15,200 bases of DNA. It comes from 01-FULL-43-15b sp964472675 (GTDB taxonomy: Bacteria; Patescibacteriota; Microgenomatia; UBA8517; UBA10165). Below the pieces are notes generated by a model that saw nothing but the letters and a program-made list of their open reading frames with translations, was not told where the DNA came from and did not search any database. Position numbers and translations under genes: made by a program. Below, piece by piece: positions 1-6,028 of the stretch. The DNA lies in NCBI GenBank assembly GCA_964472675.1, contig CAYYLO010000021.1, forward strand, positions 1 to 15,200, written 5' to 3'. How positions within the stretch are numbered: the stretch's first letter is position 1; every line of letters starts with the position of its first letter.

Positions 1-2
1 AT

Positions 3-515
3 GCGCTGGCTGCCATTCATCCTTTTGTTGAAGGTAATGGTAGAACATCTCGTGCATTTGCTACATTGATACTTTTTTCTGAGGGGTATGATATAAGGAG
101 GCTTTTCTCGCTGGAGGAATATTTCGACCGTGACGCAGAAAGTTATTACCGTGCGCTAATTACTACATCTTCCCAATCAAACGACTTGGTTGAGCGGGAT
201 TTAACCTTTTGGTTAGAGTACTTTACTCTTGGGTTATCGATTGAGCTTTCAAGAGTTAAAGAAAAGGTTCGCAAGTTATCAATTGATTCCCGTGTCAAAA
301 CAAAAAGAGGAGAGCAGCTTTTGTTAACTGACAGGCAAATAAAGATAGTTGAATATTTATCGCAGAACTCTGTGGCTATAATGTCTCAACTTAAAGATTT
401 GTTCCCGGACTACTCAGATGATACAGTATTAAGAGATATTCAGGCGATGATTTCCAAGGGGATAGTTAGTAAAAAAGGAAGAACAAAAGGAGCAGTATAC
501 GAGCTTAGTACCTAA
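3..515 (+). CDS. Fic-domain protein, C-terminal part with winged helix (5' end outside window)
   Basis: The frame is open from the first bases. Nucleotides 18-44 encode the Fic core motif HPFVEGNGR, which matches the family signature HPFx[D/E]GNGR. Fic proteins usually transfer AMP, or another nucleotide or phosphate moiety, to a hydroxyl of a target protein. The motif His is the general base and the acidic residue binds the metal. The remaining Fic helices follow. The C-terminal 65 or so residues (from the LTDRQIKIVEYL segment) look like a winged-helix DNA-binding domain ending in a basic wing. This is the common Fic plus wHTH architecture, whose members often regulate themselves or act in toxin-antitoxin-like settings. 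The inhibitory helix cannot be judged because the N-terminus is missing. The first ATG-like codons after the motif are not the start, since the catalytic motif lies upstream of them. Confidence 0.88.
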   Translation, partial: ALAAIHPFVEGNGRTSRAFATLILFSEGYDIRRLFSLEEYFDRDAESYYRALITTSSQSNDLVERDLTFWLEYFTLGLSIELSRVKEKVRKLSIDSRVKTKRGEQLLLTDRQIKIVEYLSQNSVAIMSQLKDLFPDYSDDTVLRDIQAMISKGIVSKKGRTKGAVYELST

Positions 516-522
516 GTTTAAG

Positions 523-622
523 TTTACAAGCACCAAGAAACAAACAAATCACAAGTAATTAAATTCCAAACGGTTCAGGGTTTGAGATTTGGAACTTGTT
601 TGTATCTTGTAATTTGTTATTT
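523..622. repeat. Imperfect inverted repeat, intergenic
   Basis: Left-arm segments at 543-555 (AACAAATCACAAG) and 564-570 (TTCCAAA) pair with right-arm segments at 588-594 (TTTGGAA) and 606-618 (CTTGTAATTTGTT), with one mismatch in the longer arm. The element fills the gap between the Fic gene and the small membrane protein. It resembles the dispersed AT-rich intergenic repeats of CPR genomes, but no second copy is present in this window. It could fold as a long hairpin in RNA. It has no clear T-run after the stem, so it is not called a terminator. Confidence 0.45.
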
Positions 623-624
623 TT

Positions 625-819
625 ATGAGGCCGACTGATCCACAATTCCTATATATGATCCTTATTTTACCAGGCCTTTTTGGTTTAACTCTTGTGGGAG
701 AGGGAATCTCAAAACTTTTGCACGAAGAGTCCGGCGGCTGGATCTCTGTTATCTTTGGGATTATATTCATTGCCGTTGTGGTTTTTGCTTTTCTGTTTTT
801 CAAAACGATTCTTGCATGA
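625..819 (+). CDS. Small two-helix membrane protein, unknown function
   Basis: This 64-residue ORF starts with ATG. It encodes two strongly hydrophobic stretches, about residues 9-27 (FLYMILILPGLFGLTLVGEG region) and 39-60 (GGWISVIFGIIFIAVVVFAF region), joined by a short polar loop with Lys, His and Glu. It should be an inner-membrane hairpin with both ends on the same side. There is no clear Shine-Dalgarno sequence. The region just upstream is the inverted repeat that ends at 618. I do not recognise a family. Small proteins of this kind are common in CPR genomes. The hydrophobic pattern, which is unlikely by chance, supports a real gene, but the ORF is short and alone. Confidence 0.55.
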   Translation: MRPTDPQFLYMILILPGLFGLTLVGEGISKLLHEESGGWISVIFGIIFIAVVVFAFLFFKTILA

Positions 820-880
820 TATCAATTGAGAAAGTCAAAACTAAAGGCAGAGAGCTGATAACTGCTGACAATACCCCTTC

Positions 881-909
881 TTGACAGGCTTGACTAAGTG
901 ATGTATATT
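881..909 (+). promoter_or_regulatory. Sigma70-type promoter of the vapBC-like operon
   Basis: The -35 box TTGACA (881-886) and the -10 box TATATT (904-909) are separated by exactly 17 nt. The antitoxin ATG (918) begins 8 nt after the -10 box, so the transcript is predicted to be leaderless or nearly so. Two direct repeats could serve as antitoxin operator half-sites: CTTGAC at 880-885 and 889-894, and GATGTAT at 900-906 and 913-919. That role is inferred. Confidence 0.75.
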
Positions 910-917
910 GATGATGT

Positions 918-1208
918 ATGTTAAGAACACAAATTTATTTACCGGAGGACTTAAGGAATAGAATTAACAAGTATCGTGGAGAAGAGAGTATGTCTGAGTA
1001 TATTCGAAGAGCTGCAGAAGAAAAGATAATAAAAGATAAAAAGAAGAAGCAAGACCTTGAAAAGTTGGCTAAGGAAGTAACCTCTGGGGTTGAAAAAAGT
1101 GGGTGGGAGGGGATAGACGCAGTTGCCTGGCAACATGATTTAAGAAAAGCTGAAGATGAGCATTGGATTAAGAGATGGAATGAGGCGACCAGAAAACTAA
1201 AGAAATAA
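918..1208 (+). CDS. vapB: Ribbon-helix-helix antitoxin (VapB-type)
   Basis: The 96-residue protein opens with a ribbon-helix-helix domain: the beta strand is RTQIYLPEDL (residues 3-12), followed by two helices ending near residue 36 (SMSEYIRRAAEEKI). RHH proteins dimerise and insert the strand pair into the DNA major groove. The Lys/Glu-rich C-terminal half, including the GWEGID segment, is probably the flexible part that wraps and inhibits the toxin. The stop codon overlaps the start of the PIN-domain gene by one base (TAATG at 1206-1210), so the two are translationally coupled. The near-consensus promoter just upstream carries direct repeats, which fits autoregulation by the antitoxin or antitoxin-toxin complex. 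No Shine-Dalgarno sequence is visible. The family call is secure; the VapB label comes from the toxin partner. Confidence 0.85.
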   Translation: MLRTQIYLPEDLRNRINKYRGEESMSEYIRRAAEEKIIKDKKKKQDLEKLAKEVTSGVEKSGWEGIDAVAWQHDLRKAEDEHWIKRWNEATRKLKK

Positions 1209-1582
1209 TGTACCTGCCTGATACTAATATTTTTATCTTGGCTCTGAAAGGACAGCAACCTGAAGCACTTTTTCTGCAAAAAGCGATTTCTAGAAAAAAA
1301 TTGGCTATCTCGACTATAGTAATTGGAGAATTTTACAGCCTAAGTAGTGACGAAGAGAATCTAAAATTTGAGCGTATTCTCAAGCAATTTCCTGTATTAA
1401 TAGTGGATGAAGAGGTTTCTAAAATAGCAGGAGAATATAGGAAACAATTTTTAAGAAAAAGTAAAAGGATTTTTCTTTTAGACTGCTTGGTTGCTGCCCA
1501 GGCAAAGATTCATGGTTTAAAGGTCGTAACAAACAATATGAAAGATTTTCCGATGAGGGATATTAAGATTATTTCTCCGTAA
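1208..1582 (+). CDS. vapC: PIN-domain ribonuclease toxin (VapC-type)
   Basis: The 124-residue protein has the standard PIN-domain length and the four acidic residues expected to bind metal: D5 (PDTN), E41 (IGEF), D92 (LLDCLVAA) and D113 (NNMKDF). VapC toxins are Mg/Mn-dependent endoribonucleases, often cutting initiator tRNA or rRNA. The target here cannot be told from sequence. The gene starts within the stop codon of the RHH antitoxin, the classical toxin-antitoxin layout. All catalytic residues are present, so the toxin is probably active and needs the antitoxin. The ligase gene begins 6 nt after the stop and may be co-transcribed. Confidence 0.9.
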   Translation: MYLPDTNIFILALKGQQPEALFLQKAISRKKLAISTIVIGEFYSLSSDEENLKFERILKQFPVLIVDEEVSKIAGEYRKQFLRKSKRIFLLDCLVAAQAKIHGLKVVTNNMKDFPMRDIKIISP

Positions 1583-1588
1583 AGACTA

Positions 1589-3316
1589 ATGAAATTTTCA
1601 GAACTTGCCGAATATCTTCAAAAACTTGAAAATACTTCTTCAAGAAACGAGATCACAAAAATTCTTGCGGATTTATTTAAGATTTCCGCGGATAGTGAAA
1701 TAGACAAAATTTGCTACCTTGTTTTGGGTAGAATCGAGCCGGCGTATACAGGAGTAGAGTTTAATTTTGCCGAGAAAATGATGATTCGTGCGGCGAGTAT
1801 GGCTTACATGACAGATGGGGTACAAATACTTAAAGAATACAAACAGAAAGGGGATTTGGGAAATGTTGTGGAAGAGCTGGCACACGCAAAACAAACGGTA
1901 AACGGCAAACTTTCTGTGGAAGAAGTATATGAACGATTGCATAAAGTGGCAGAGGAAGGAGGAAAGGATTCGCAGGAGAGAAAGCTTTCGGGTGTGGCGC
2001 AACTTTTGAAAGAAGTTGATCCGCTTTCAGCAAAATATATTGTGAGAATCCCCTTGGGAAAACTTCGTCTGGGCTTTTCTGATGCCACAATTTTGGACGC
2101 GCTTTCTCTAGTGAAAGTTGGGGACAAAAGTGCCAGGAAAGTAATAGAGGGTGCATATAATGTGGCGTCTGACATAGGCAGGATTGCCCAACAGGTTAAA
2201 AACCACAGCTTGGAATATTTGGGAAAAGAACACGCAGAGCCTGGTGTTCCTGTGCGAACATCACTTGCCGAGCGCCTGCCTTCTGCTGCCAAAATTATAG
2301 AAAAAGTTGGGCCGTTAGTTGCTGTAGAGCCCAAAATGGATGGGTTTAGGGTGCAAATTCATATTGGGGAGATTGGGGGGATCAGGGATGTTAGGGTGTT
2401 TTCAAGAAACCATGAAAATACAACCGCGATGTTTCCCGAGATTGTCGGAGCAGTCAAAAAATTACCTGTAAAGGATGCGATTTTTGACGGAGAGGCGATT
2501 GGTTATAATCCTGAAACACAAAAATTTGCACTTTTTCAACAGACCGTCCAGCGCAAGAGAAAATACGATGTAGATGTTAAGGCTGGCGAGATTCCCTTGA
2601 AAGTTTTTATTTTTGATGTGTTGTACTTAAATGGTAAAGATGTCATGTCCAGACCCTTTAGAGAGCGCAGAAAGCTTCTTGAAGATGTTGTTGGCAATCG
2701 GGTAGGAACAATAATGTTGACCCGACAAATTGTTGTTGATAATACAAATGATCTGAAAACCGCTTTTGATGAATATATCAAAGAAGGTTTGGAGGGGATT
2801 GTAGCCAAAAAGCTGGATGCGGCGTATCAGGCAGGCGGTAGAGGATTCCACTGGGTGAAGTATAAAAGACACACCGAAGGAGAGGTTGCCGATACCATAG
2901 ATTGCGTGTTGATGGGTGCTTACCGTGGAAGAGGGAAAAGGGCAGGTTTTGGCGTTGGCGGATTTTTGTTGGGCATACTGGGTTTGGACAACAAATTTTA
3001 TTCCCTTTCTAACTTAGGGACAGGGTTGACAGACGAGCAGTTTAGGCAAATGTACAAGATAGTAGAAGAGTTGAAAGTTGGCACTAAGCCGGACTCCTAC
3101 GAAGTCCCTTCTGTTGTTGTCCCCGACATTTGGGTGCGTCCAAAAGTTGTGTTGGAGATACTTGCGGACGAGATTTCAGTTTCTCCCCGGCATGCTGCAA
3201 AGTACTCCTTAAGATTCCCCCGTTTGGTCAAAATAAGAGACGATAAGTCGCCAGAACAGTCAACGTCTGTACATGAGCTTAAGCAACTGTACAAAATGCA
3301 AAATGGTAGCAACTGA
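1589..3316 (+). CDS. lig: ATP-dependent DNA ligase (archaeal/CPR type)
   Basis: The 575-residue protein joins nicked DNA through a ligase-AMP intermediate. Motif I is EPKMDGFR, with the adenylated lysine at K249. Motif III is FDGEAIG (299-305), motif IIIa FIFDVLYLNG (340-349), motif IV EGIVAKK (402-408) and motif V WVKYKR (422-427). The C-terminal OB-fold carries the basic motif VI region, RFPRLVKIRDD (about 542-552). The N-terminal 220 or so residues match the helical DNA-binding domain of archaeal and eukaryotic ligases. This length and domain order are typical of the archaeal-type enzyme that many CPR bacteria carry. It may be the main replicative ligase, which cannot be settled from this window. 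The ATG lies 6 nt after the PIN toxin stop, and no good Shine-Dalgarno sequence is seen. Confidence 0.95.
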   Translation: MKFSELAEYLQKLENTSSRNEITKILADLFKISADSEIDKICYLVLGRIEPAYTGVEFNFAEKMMIRAASMAYMTDGVQILKEYKQKGDLGNVVEELAHAKQTVNGKLSVEEVYERLHKVAEEGGKDSQERKLSGVAQLLKEVDPLSAKYIVRIPLGKLRLGFSDATILDALSLVKVGDKSARKVIEGAYNVASDIGRIAQQVKNHSLEYLGKEHAEPGVPVRTSLAERLPSAAKIIEKVGPLVAVEPKMDGFRVQIHIGEIGGIRDVRVFSRNHENTTAMFPEIVGAVKKLPVKDAIFDGEAIGYNPETQKFALFQQTVQRKRKYDVDVKAGEIPLKVFIFDVLYLNGKDVMSRPFRERRKLLEDVVGNRVGTIMLTRQIVVDNTNDLKTAFDEYIKEGLEGIVAKKLDAAYQAGGRGFHWVKYKRHTEGEVADTIDCVLMGAYRGRGKRAGFGVGGFLLGILGLDNKFYSLSNLGTGLTDEQFRQMYKIVEELKVGTKPDSYEVPSVVVPDIWVRPKVVLEILADEISVSPRHAAKYSLRFPRLVKIRDDKSPEQSTSVHELKQLYKMQNGSN

Positions 3317-3389
3317 GTAAAAAAGTGATTTTCACAATCTCACCCGATAGTTAAATTTTGTTTCCGTAAAAAAAGCGAAAGGAATTTGT

Positions 3390-3917
3390 ATGAAATTGGT
3401 AATAGGTTTAGGCAATCCAGGAGAAAAGTATCAAAACAACAGACACAATGCGGGGCACTTGCTGCTCGATACGCTCGCATCAAGAATTTCCAATTTCCAA
3501 TTTTCAATTTTCAATAAACTGGAAGCAGAAGTGGGAAAAGCGGGACAAGATGTGTTGTACGCAAAAAATCAGACATTCATGAACGAATCGGGGAGGGTGG
3601 TCAAAAAACTCATCGATTTTTACAAAATTCTTCCCCAAAACTTGTACTTGGTATATGATGATCTTGATATACCTTTGGGCAGTTACAAGATTGTTCAAGG
3701 GCGCGGTCCAAGGCTTCACAACGGGGTGGAATCTGTAAAAAATGCATTGGGCACAGAGAATTTTTGGCATGTGAGGATAGGGGTTGAAGGCAGAGACAGA
3801 GGAAGAGACAGAGTGTCTGGGAAGGACTATGTTTTGCAAAATTTTACAGAAGAAGAAAAAAGGAGGCTAAAGGAGGTTATAGGAAAAATAGAGGAGGATT
3901 TGCGTGGCAGGTTTTGA
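3390..3917 (+). CDS. pth: Peptidyl-tRNA hydrolase
   Basis: Pth cleaves the ester bond of peptidyl-tRNA released from stalled ribosomes and recycles tRNA. The 175-residue protein, slightly shorter than usual, has the family motifs in order: GLGNPGEKY (6-14, with N9), the catalytic histidine H19 in NNRHNAG, NQTFMNESG (60-68) and the acidic DDLDIPLG (90-97), followed by RLHNGVES in place of the usual GGHNGLKS. AAAGGA at 3378-3383 is a suitable ribosome-binding site for the ATG. Residues 33-42 (ISNFQFSIFN) are encoded by AT-rich sequence (about 3483-3516) that looks like the dispersed TTTTCAATTTTCAA repeat read in frame. By eye the protein is not longer there than E. coli Pth, so a variable segment may have been replaced rather than expanded. 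The 3' end overlaps the next gene by 14 nt. Confidence 0.94.
   Translation: MKLVIGLGNPGEKYQNNRHNAGHLLLDTLASRISNFQFSIFNKLEAEVGKAGQDVLYAKNQTFMNESGRVVKKLIDFYKILPQNLYLVYDDLDIPLGSYKIVQGRGPRLHNGVESVKNALGTENFWHVRIGVEGRDRGRDRVSGKDYVLQNFTEEEKRRLKEVIGKIEEDLRGRF
3483..3516 (+). repeat. AT-rich TTTTCAATTTTCAA-type repeat inside pth
   Basis: The stretch consists of repeated ATTTCCAATT/ATTTTCAATT units and matches the intergenic repeats at about 13194-13230 and 14594-14697. Here it is read in frame as ISNFQFSIFN within Pth. Repeat origin is inferred from sequence similarity; convergent low-complexity coding sequence is the alternative. Confidence 0.5.
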
Positions 3918-4188
3918 TTCAACAGCAGATATTTTAAAACGCTTCAATCCAGTTGAGGATAAATACATCTCAAGGGAGTTTCAGAAATATGCGTATGATT
4001 TAGCGTCGGAGTTGGGCGATGAAAAACACAAGAGCCTCTATATGCGGCTTGCTAAAACGACTCCGCGGCAGCTTCTAGAACAGGCCAGATATTTTGTCAA
4101 AGATGCTGCACATGTAGAAAACCGAGGCAGGCTCTTCATGTGGAAATTAGCCCAGCTGAAGAAGGAATTGGGGAAGGGAAGGCGGTAA
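3904..4188 (+). CDS. Small conserved-looking protein coupled to pth, unknown function
   Basis: The 94-residue, mostly helical, basic protein starts with GTG at 3904, inside the last codons of pth (14-nt overlap). A strong ribosome-binding site, GAGGAGGA at 3891-3898, supports that start. The sequence contains YISREFQKYAYDLASEL and, near the middle, SLYMRLAKTTPRQLLEQARYFV, which reads as three or four amphipathic helices. No membrane segment or Cys pair is present. I do not recognise the family with confidence. The tight overlap implies co-translation with Pth, so a role linked to translation or RNA is possible but only inferred. Its last 53 nt overlap the 3' end of the convergent Nudix gene. 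Confidence 0.75.
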   Translation: MAGFDSTADILKRFNPVEDKYISREFQKYAYDLASELGDEKHKSLYMRLAKTTPRQLLEQARYFVKDAAHVENRGRLFMWKLAQLKKELGKGRR

Positions 4189-4624
4189 TGGTTGGTGTCG
4201 TCTGTTGGAGTGCGATAATGGCGCTTCTTGTTTGGTCTGTGAGGTTTTCAAGTGCTAGGGCATTTTCTAAGGAAAACCAGCCGTGTCTTTGATGCTCTTC
4301 GTTTAAGTTTAGTTCTCCTCCTGTAACCCAGGCTAAATGATATTGCACGATGTAAAATCTACCATTCCACTCGCCAGAAGTAGTGTAAACCGGCTTATCA
4401 TCAAAGCCCACTTTTAGACCGGCTTCTTCCATTACTTCTGTTGGGAGAACATCGCCAGTTGCCTGGCCAGGTTCACGTTTGCCCCCAAACGCTTCCCATT
4501 GGTTGGCGGCCCAACCGTCATTTGCAGCTCGCAGGCCTAAAAGGACACATCCCGCGCCGTCCAGAATGAGTGCTCTGTAAACCTCAATGCGCGGCAATGT
4601 GCTTTCTTTTCTTTCGGTGATCAC
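4136..4624 (-). CDS. Nudix hydrolase-like protein with a degenerate Nudix box
   Basis: Nudix enzymes hydrolyse nucleoside diphosphates linked to another moiety. Numbered from the GTG at 4624, the Nudix region is residues 48-70: GGKREPGQ, seven residues, then TEVMEEAGL. Against the consensus GX5EX7REUXEEXGU the first Glu is Gln (Q54) and the Arg is Thr (T62). The metal-binding EE pair (E66, E67) and G69 remain. WEAFGGK and the later WFSLENAL segment are typical of the MutT/NUDIX fold. I chose the GTG because a promoter (TTGTAT at 4655-4660, 16-nt spacer, TAGAAT at 4633-4638, on the minus strand) lies 8 nt before it. A TTG at 4672 would extend the ORF but starts in hairpin sequence. The low-complexity tail overlaps the convergent gene. 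Activity is uncertain given the two substitutions. Confidence 0.82.
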   Translation of the reverse strand: MITERKESTLPRIEVYRALILDGAGCVLLGLRAANDGWAANQWEAFGGKREPGQATGDVLPTEVMEEAGLKVGFDDKPVYTTSGEWNGRFYIVQYHLAWVTGGELNLNEEHQRHGWFSLENALALENLTDQTRSAIIALQQTTPTITAFPSPIPSSAGLIST

Positions 4625-4632
4625 TACACGGG

Positions 4633-4660
4633 ATTCTAGCAGGTGCGCTTGAAAATACAA
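4633..4660 (-). promoter_or_regulatory. Predicted promoter of the Nudix gene
   Basis: On the minus strand the -35-like TTGTAT (4660-4655) and the -10 TAGAAT (4638-4633) are 16 nt apart. The GTG start follows after 8 nt. Between and around them lies a 7-bp hairpin, GCGCTTG (4645-4651) and CAAGCGC (4658-4664), with a 6-nt loop, which could be an operator. Confidence 0.5.
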
Positions 4661-4682
4661 GCGCGCAGGCAATTGCGCTAGT

Positions 4683-4709
4683 GCATATACTTATTGTGCA
4701 ATAATATGC
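4683..4709. promoter_or_regulatory. Dyad over the AAG start region with a -10-like box
   Basis: Outer arms GCATAT (4683-4688) and ATATGC (4704-4709) enclose inner arms TTATTG (4691-4696) and CAATAA (4699-4704). The dyad covers a TATACT -10-like hexamer (4686-4691) and the ATG at 4706. It sits between the divergent Nudix and AAG genes. An operator role is inferred; no good -35 box is visible. Confidence 0.4.
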
Positions 4710-5150
4710 GTTTAAAGAGGGAATTTTTTGCCAGAGGGGCGGAGGAAGTGGCGAGGGATTTATTGGGGAAAATGATGGTCAGAAGATTCTGGCCAAGCCA
4801 GAATGACAAATGTAAGGAAATCAGGGGAGTGATTACAGAAACAGAAGCGTACCTTGGAGAGCATGATTTGGCGTCACATGCAAGGTTTGGGAAAACAAAA
4901 AGGACGAAGGCAATGTATGGAAACCCGGGAACAGTTTATATGTTTTTTACATATGGAGTGCATTGGATGTTGAATATCGTTTGCGCAAGAAGGGGGGATC
5001 CTCAGGCGGTGTTGATAAGGGGAGTTAGGATAATAGGGGAAGCAGGGGAGGAAGAAAACATCAGTGGGCCAGGGAGGCTGACAAAATGTTTGCAACTTGA
5101 TGGAAGCTTCTATGGGGAGAACCTGGAGACGAGCAACCGACTTTGGGTCG
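4706..5150 (+). pseudogene. Alkyladenine DNA glycosylase (AAG/MPG family), truncated at its 3' end
   Basis: AAG enzymes excise 3-methyladenine, hypoxanthine and other alkylated purines in base-excision repair. About 148 residues remain. FFARGAEEVARDLLGK opens the domain. ETEAYLGEHDLASHA (45-59) contains the catalytic Glu (E47 by analogy with the family). KRTKAMYGNPGTVYMFFTYG, the LNIVC strand and SGPGRLTKCL follow. The family order is correct up to NRLWV near 5150. The usual last 40 or so residues, including the conserved PWRF-like end, are absent. The same frame continues instead into G+C-rich, unrelated sequence up to 5977. The start is the ATG at 4706; a TTG at 4694 adds four residues without support. 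The break is either a real recombination point or an assembly join. Confidence 0.88.
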
Positions 5151-5977
5151 ACCGCCGCCACGATTCCTGGCGACCGCCGGGGCCCCGAATTGCCGGAGGG
5201 GAGATCAGCCGGTTCTGGGTGCTGGCCACGACAGCCGCGGCGGTCTTTGCTCTTAGCTATGTACCATCGGTCCCCGGCCCGTACGGGGAGCCGCTAATGC
5301 GGCGCCTAGTCGTCGGCGCTCTCGGCGCCTTCCTCTGCTTGGCTGTATGGCGAACTGACTTCACGCGAGCTATATGGAGGTTAAGAACGGCAACACATGT
5401 AGTTCGCCGCTGGCTCATCCACCAGTTCAAGCATCCGTGGGTGACCTCGGAAGATGACATAGAACCGGTTGACACAGCCGCGGCAGCAGAGTATGTTGGA
5501 GCCACGACATCAAAAGAGCGGCCGGGGCTCTGGACAGCAGAGATTTGGCCGCAGATCAAGTACGAGATTGAACTGAAGGTCCAGTTTCCCCCTGAGAACA
5601 TAGGGGTACTGGGTCCATGTGCTCGATGCGGCACGGTGCCATCCTCAGTCAGAGTGACTCACCGATTCCACTGGGGTCACACCGCCGTTCTTGAGTGCCG
5701 CGTGCCGAACACGCCAGCGCTGCAATGCGCGTGTGGGATCTCATTCGAGGATGAGGCAGCATGGCCGCTGAAGGACGCCGCTCGCAGTGTACGGCGCGTT
5801 TTCGAGTTTGACGCTCAGGACGCACGCAAGCGACTTCAACCCATTTGCTCCGACGACGATCTGGACAAGCTGGCCTCCTTTGCCGCATTATTGCGCGAGC
5901 GGCGGGGGTCGCCTCAGCGAGGGGATGCCGCCATCCCCGGCCCCGCCTTCGCAGCAGTGAGAGCCACGCGGCAATAG
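5151..5977 (+). CDS. Membrane protein with a cytoplasmic Cys-rich (zinc-ribbon-like) module, 5' end missing or fused
   Basis: The frame runs on from the AAG fragment without a stop, so its true start is lost or not identifiable. Two transmembrane helices are encoded at about 5213-5272 (FWVLATTAAAVFALSY) and 5294-5350 (LMRRLVVGALGAFLCLAVW), followed by an Arg-rich segment that should be cytoplasmic. Further on, a CARC pair (5619-5630), a single Cys near 5697 and a CAC pair near 5725-5733 form a spaced Cys pattern that could bind zinc. The C-terminal part is polar and helical. I do not recognise the family. The alpha/beta hydrolase gene starts 51 nt later on the same strand, so the two may be one operon. 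As read here it is a chimera with AAG, which is unlikely to be a natural fusion. Confidence 0.6.
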
Positions 5978-6028
5978 GCCGCCGTCACTTGTCCCGTTCA
6001 TCGTTCACGCATCGGAGCATGTCGGTTC

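Noticed and set aside
4625..4672. TTG start at 4672 for the Nudix gene
   Set aside because: The extra 16 codons cover a hairpin and the predicted promoter; the GTG at 4624 lies 8 nt after a -10 box.
4706..5977. A natural AAG-membrane protein fusion
   Set aside because: The AAG domain is cut short and the composition changes abruptly at the join; an accidental in-frame junction is simpler.
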